From the NCBI GenBank assembly GCA_937871705.1, contig CALMOO010000152.1, positions 10,478 to 16,623 of the forward strand: DNA of 6,146 nt, given 5' to 3'. The notes under the pieces were generated by a model. That model searched no databases and was not told where the DNA came from. It worked only from the letters and a program-made list of their open reading frames with translations. Position 1 is the first letter of the stretch. Every line of letters starts with the position of its first letter. A program made the translations under genes and the position numbers. Source of the stretch: an uncultured Hymenobacter sp. Its GTDB lineage: Bacteria > Bacteroidota > Bacteroidia > Cytophagales > Hymenobacteraceae. Below, in pieces: positions 5,493 to 6,146 of the stretch.

Positions 5493-5512
5493 CCCCTACC
5501 CCCCTCGCAGGC

Positions 5513-6146
5513 CTAGGCGGCCGCACGCGCCAACTGCTGCGCCTGGGCCTGCGGATGCGGCGGCATGCGGCGCAAGGACACCACCAGCCCCAGCACCAAC
5601 AAGCCGCAGCCAAGCCCGATGACCGGCGCGGTTGTTATCTCGAGCAGCCAGCCGTTGAGGTAGCTGGCCGTCACGGTGCAGAGGTTGACGAGCGCCATGT
5701 AAGTTGTAAACTGCGAACCCTCGATGCGCGGGCGGCAGAAGGCCATGAGCAGCGGCATGGCCGAAATACTTAGCAGCGGGTCGGCGAGACTCATGAACAC
5801 CAAGCCGCTGAAGCTGACTGCTTTATTTAACCAAAACGGCGCTAAGCAGCAGAATAGCAGCAGAAAGCCTGCCAAGCCCACCATCACCCAGTATTGCAGC
5901 CGCGAGGGCCCGAGCCGGTCGACGAGCACTCCGCCGCCCAGCAGCACCACAAACGAGACCAGGCTGCCCCAGCTGCCCTGCACTATCGACACGTCGGTAT
6001 CGGGCCAGTGCAGCGAGTGGATGAGGTGGAAGGCGTAGGCATTGTAAAAGAGCGAGCCGCCCATGTAGGCTAGAAAAATGACGGCAAATGCCCGCAGGCT
6101 GTGCCGCTCAATCATACTGTCCCATAATTCGCGAAAGAGCCAGCTC
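5513..6146 (-). CDS. MFS transporter, C-terminal half (5' end outside window)
   Basis: About 210 residues are visible, and the frame remains open through the right edge (SWLFRELWDS before the methionine at 6115), so the methionine is internal and the gene starts beyond the window. Six membrane helices can be placed, counted from that methionine: about 9-32, 43-66, 75-96, 100-126, 137-160 and 165-184, corresponding to TM7-TM12 of a 12-helix carrier. The loop after the second of these reads GGGVLVDRLGPSRL, the motif-A-like sequence repeated in the second half of MFS proteins. The stretch PRIEGSQFTTYMALVNL before the fifth helix recalls the AmpG/acetyl-CoA transporter branch, where G-x-Q-(F/Y) followed by a helix is common, but the substrate cannot be told from this half. 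The C-terminus is a short Ala/Gln/Arg-rich tail. Confidence 0.88.
   Translation of the reverse strand, partial: SWLFRELWDSMIERHSLRAFAVIFLAYMGGSLFYNAYAFHLIHSLHWPDTDVSIVQGSWGSLVSFVVLLGGGVLVDRLGPSRLQYWVMVGLAGFLLLFCCLAPFWLNKAVSFSGLVFMSLADPLLSISAMPLLMAFCRPRIEGSQFTTYMALVNLCTVTASYLNGWLLEITTAPVIGLGCGLLVLGLVVSLRRMPPHPQAQAQQLARAAA

Noticed and set aside
5487..5518. Inverted GCCTAG/CTAGGC around the convergent stops as a terminator
   Set aside because: Only 6 bp pair across a 20-nt loop and there is no T-tract, so it is too weak to call.
4891..5622. A 243-aa open frame on the plus strand
   Set aside because: It overlaps the 86-aa gene, the 60-aa gene and the MFS gene; its C-terminal part is Pro/Arg/Ala low complexity typical of a shadow frame in GC-rich DNA.

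Overview
The window looks like chromosomal DNA of a Bacteroidota bacterium, most likely Hymenobacter or a close relative in the Hymenobacteraceae. The rpsI-rpsB-tsf order, protein sequence character, high GC of most genes and lack of clear Shine-Dalgarno sequences before the starts all fit this. The genus is an inference from recall of protein style; no search was run.

Region 1 (1-1940, rightward) is translation machinery: the C-terminus of ribosomal protein S9, then complete S2 (rpsB) and elongation factor Ts (tsf). S9 and S2 are 18 nt apart and look co-transcribed. The 154-nt gap between rpsB and tsf is unusual. It holds a long terminator-like hairpin followed by a 77-bp element with inverted ends (TAGCGCGG...CCGCGCTA) that runs to within 5 nt of the tsf start and looks like a REP/MITE-type repeat. 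A perfect 20-bp hairpin terminator follows tsf. EF-Ts also departs from the usual Thr-Asp-Phe-Val motif.

Region 2 (1963-2253, rightward) is a small unrecognised membrane protein gene of about 42% GC by hand count, much lower than its neighbours. It is squeezed between the tsf terminator and a convergent gene.

Region 3 (2265-5139, leftward) is a run of four same-strand genes with gaps of 36 nt, 38 nt and a 4-nt overlap, probably one operon. In transcription order they encode a small cytosolic protein of unknown function, a secreted protein with a long helical C-terminus, a single-pass membrane protein with an N-terminal SHOCT-like domain and an Ala/Pro/Thr-rich tail, and a lipoprotein with a DUF3089 alpha/beta-hydrolase fold. 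Three of the four products are envelope-directed, so an envelope function is plausible but unproven.

Region 4 (5310-6146) has a 60-aa charged protein of the kind often labelled 'plasmid stabilization protein' (rightward), convergent with the C-terminal half of an MFS transporter (leftward, cut by the window edge).

No CRISPR array, tRNA, rRNA, transposase or phage gene was seen. The strongest unexplained signals are the inverted repeat element before tsf, the altered EF-Ts motif, the over-represented octamer GGGGGTAG/CTACCCCC, and the uncharacterised envelope gene run. There is no convincing evidence of a complete new defence or mobile system.
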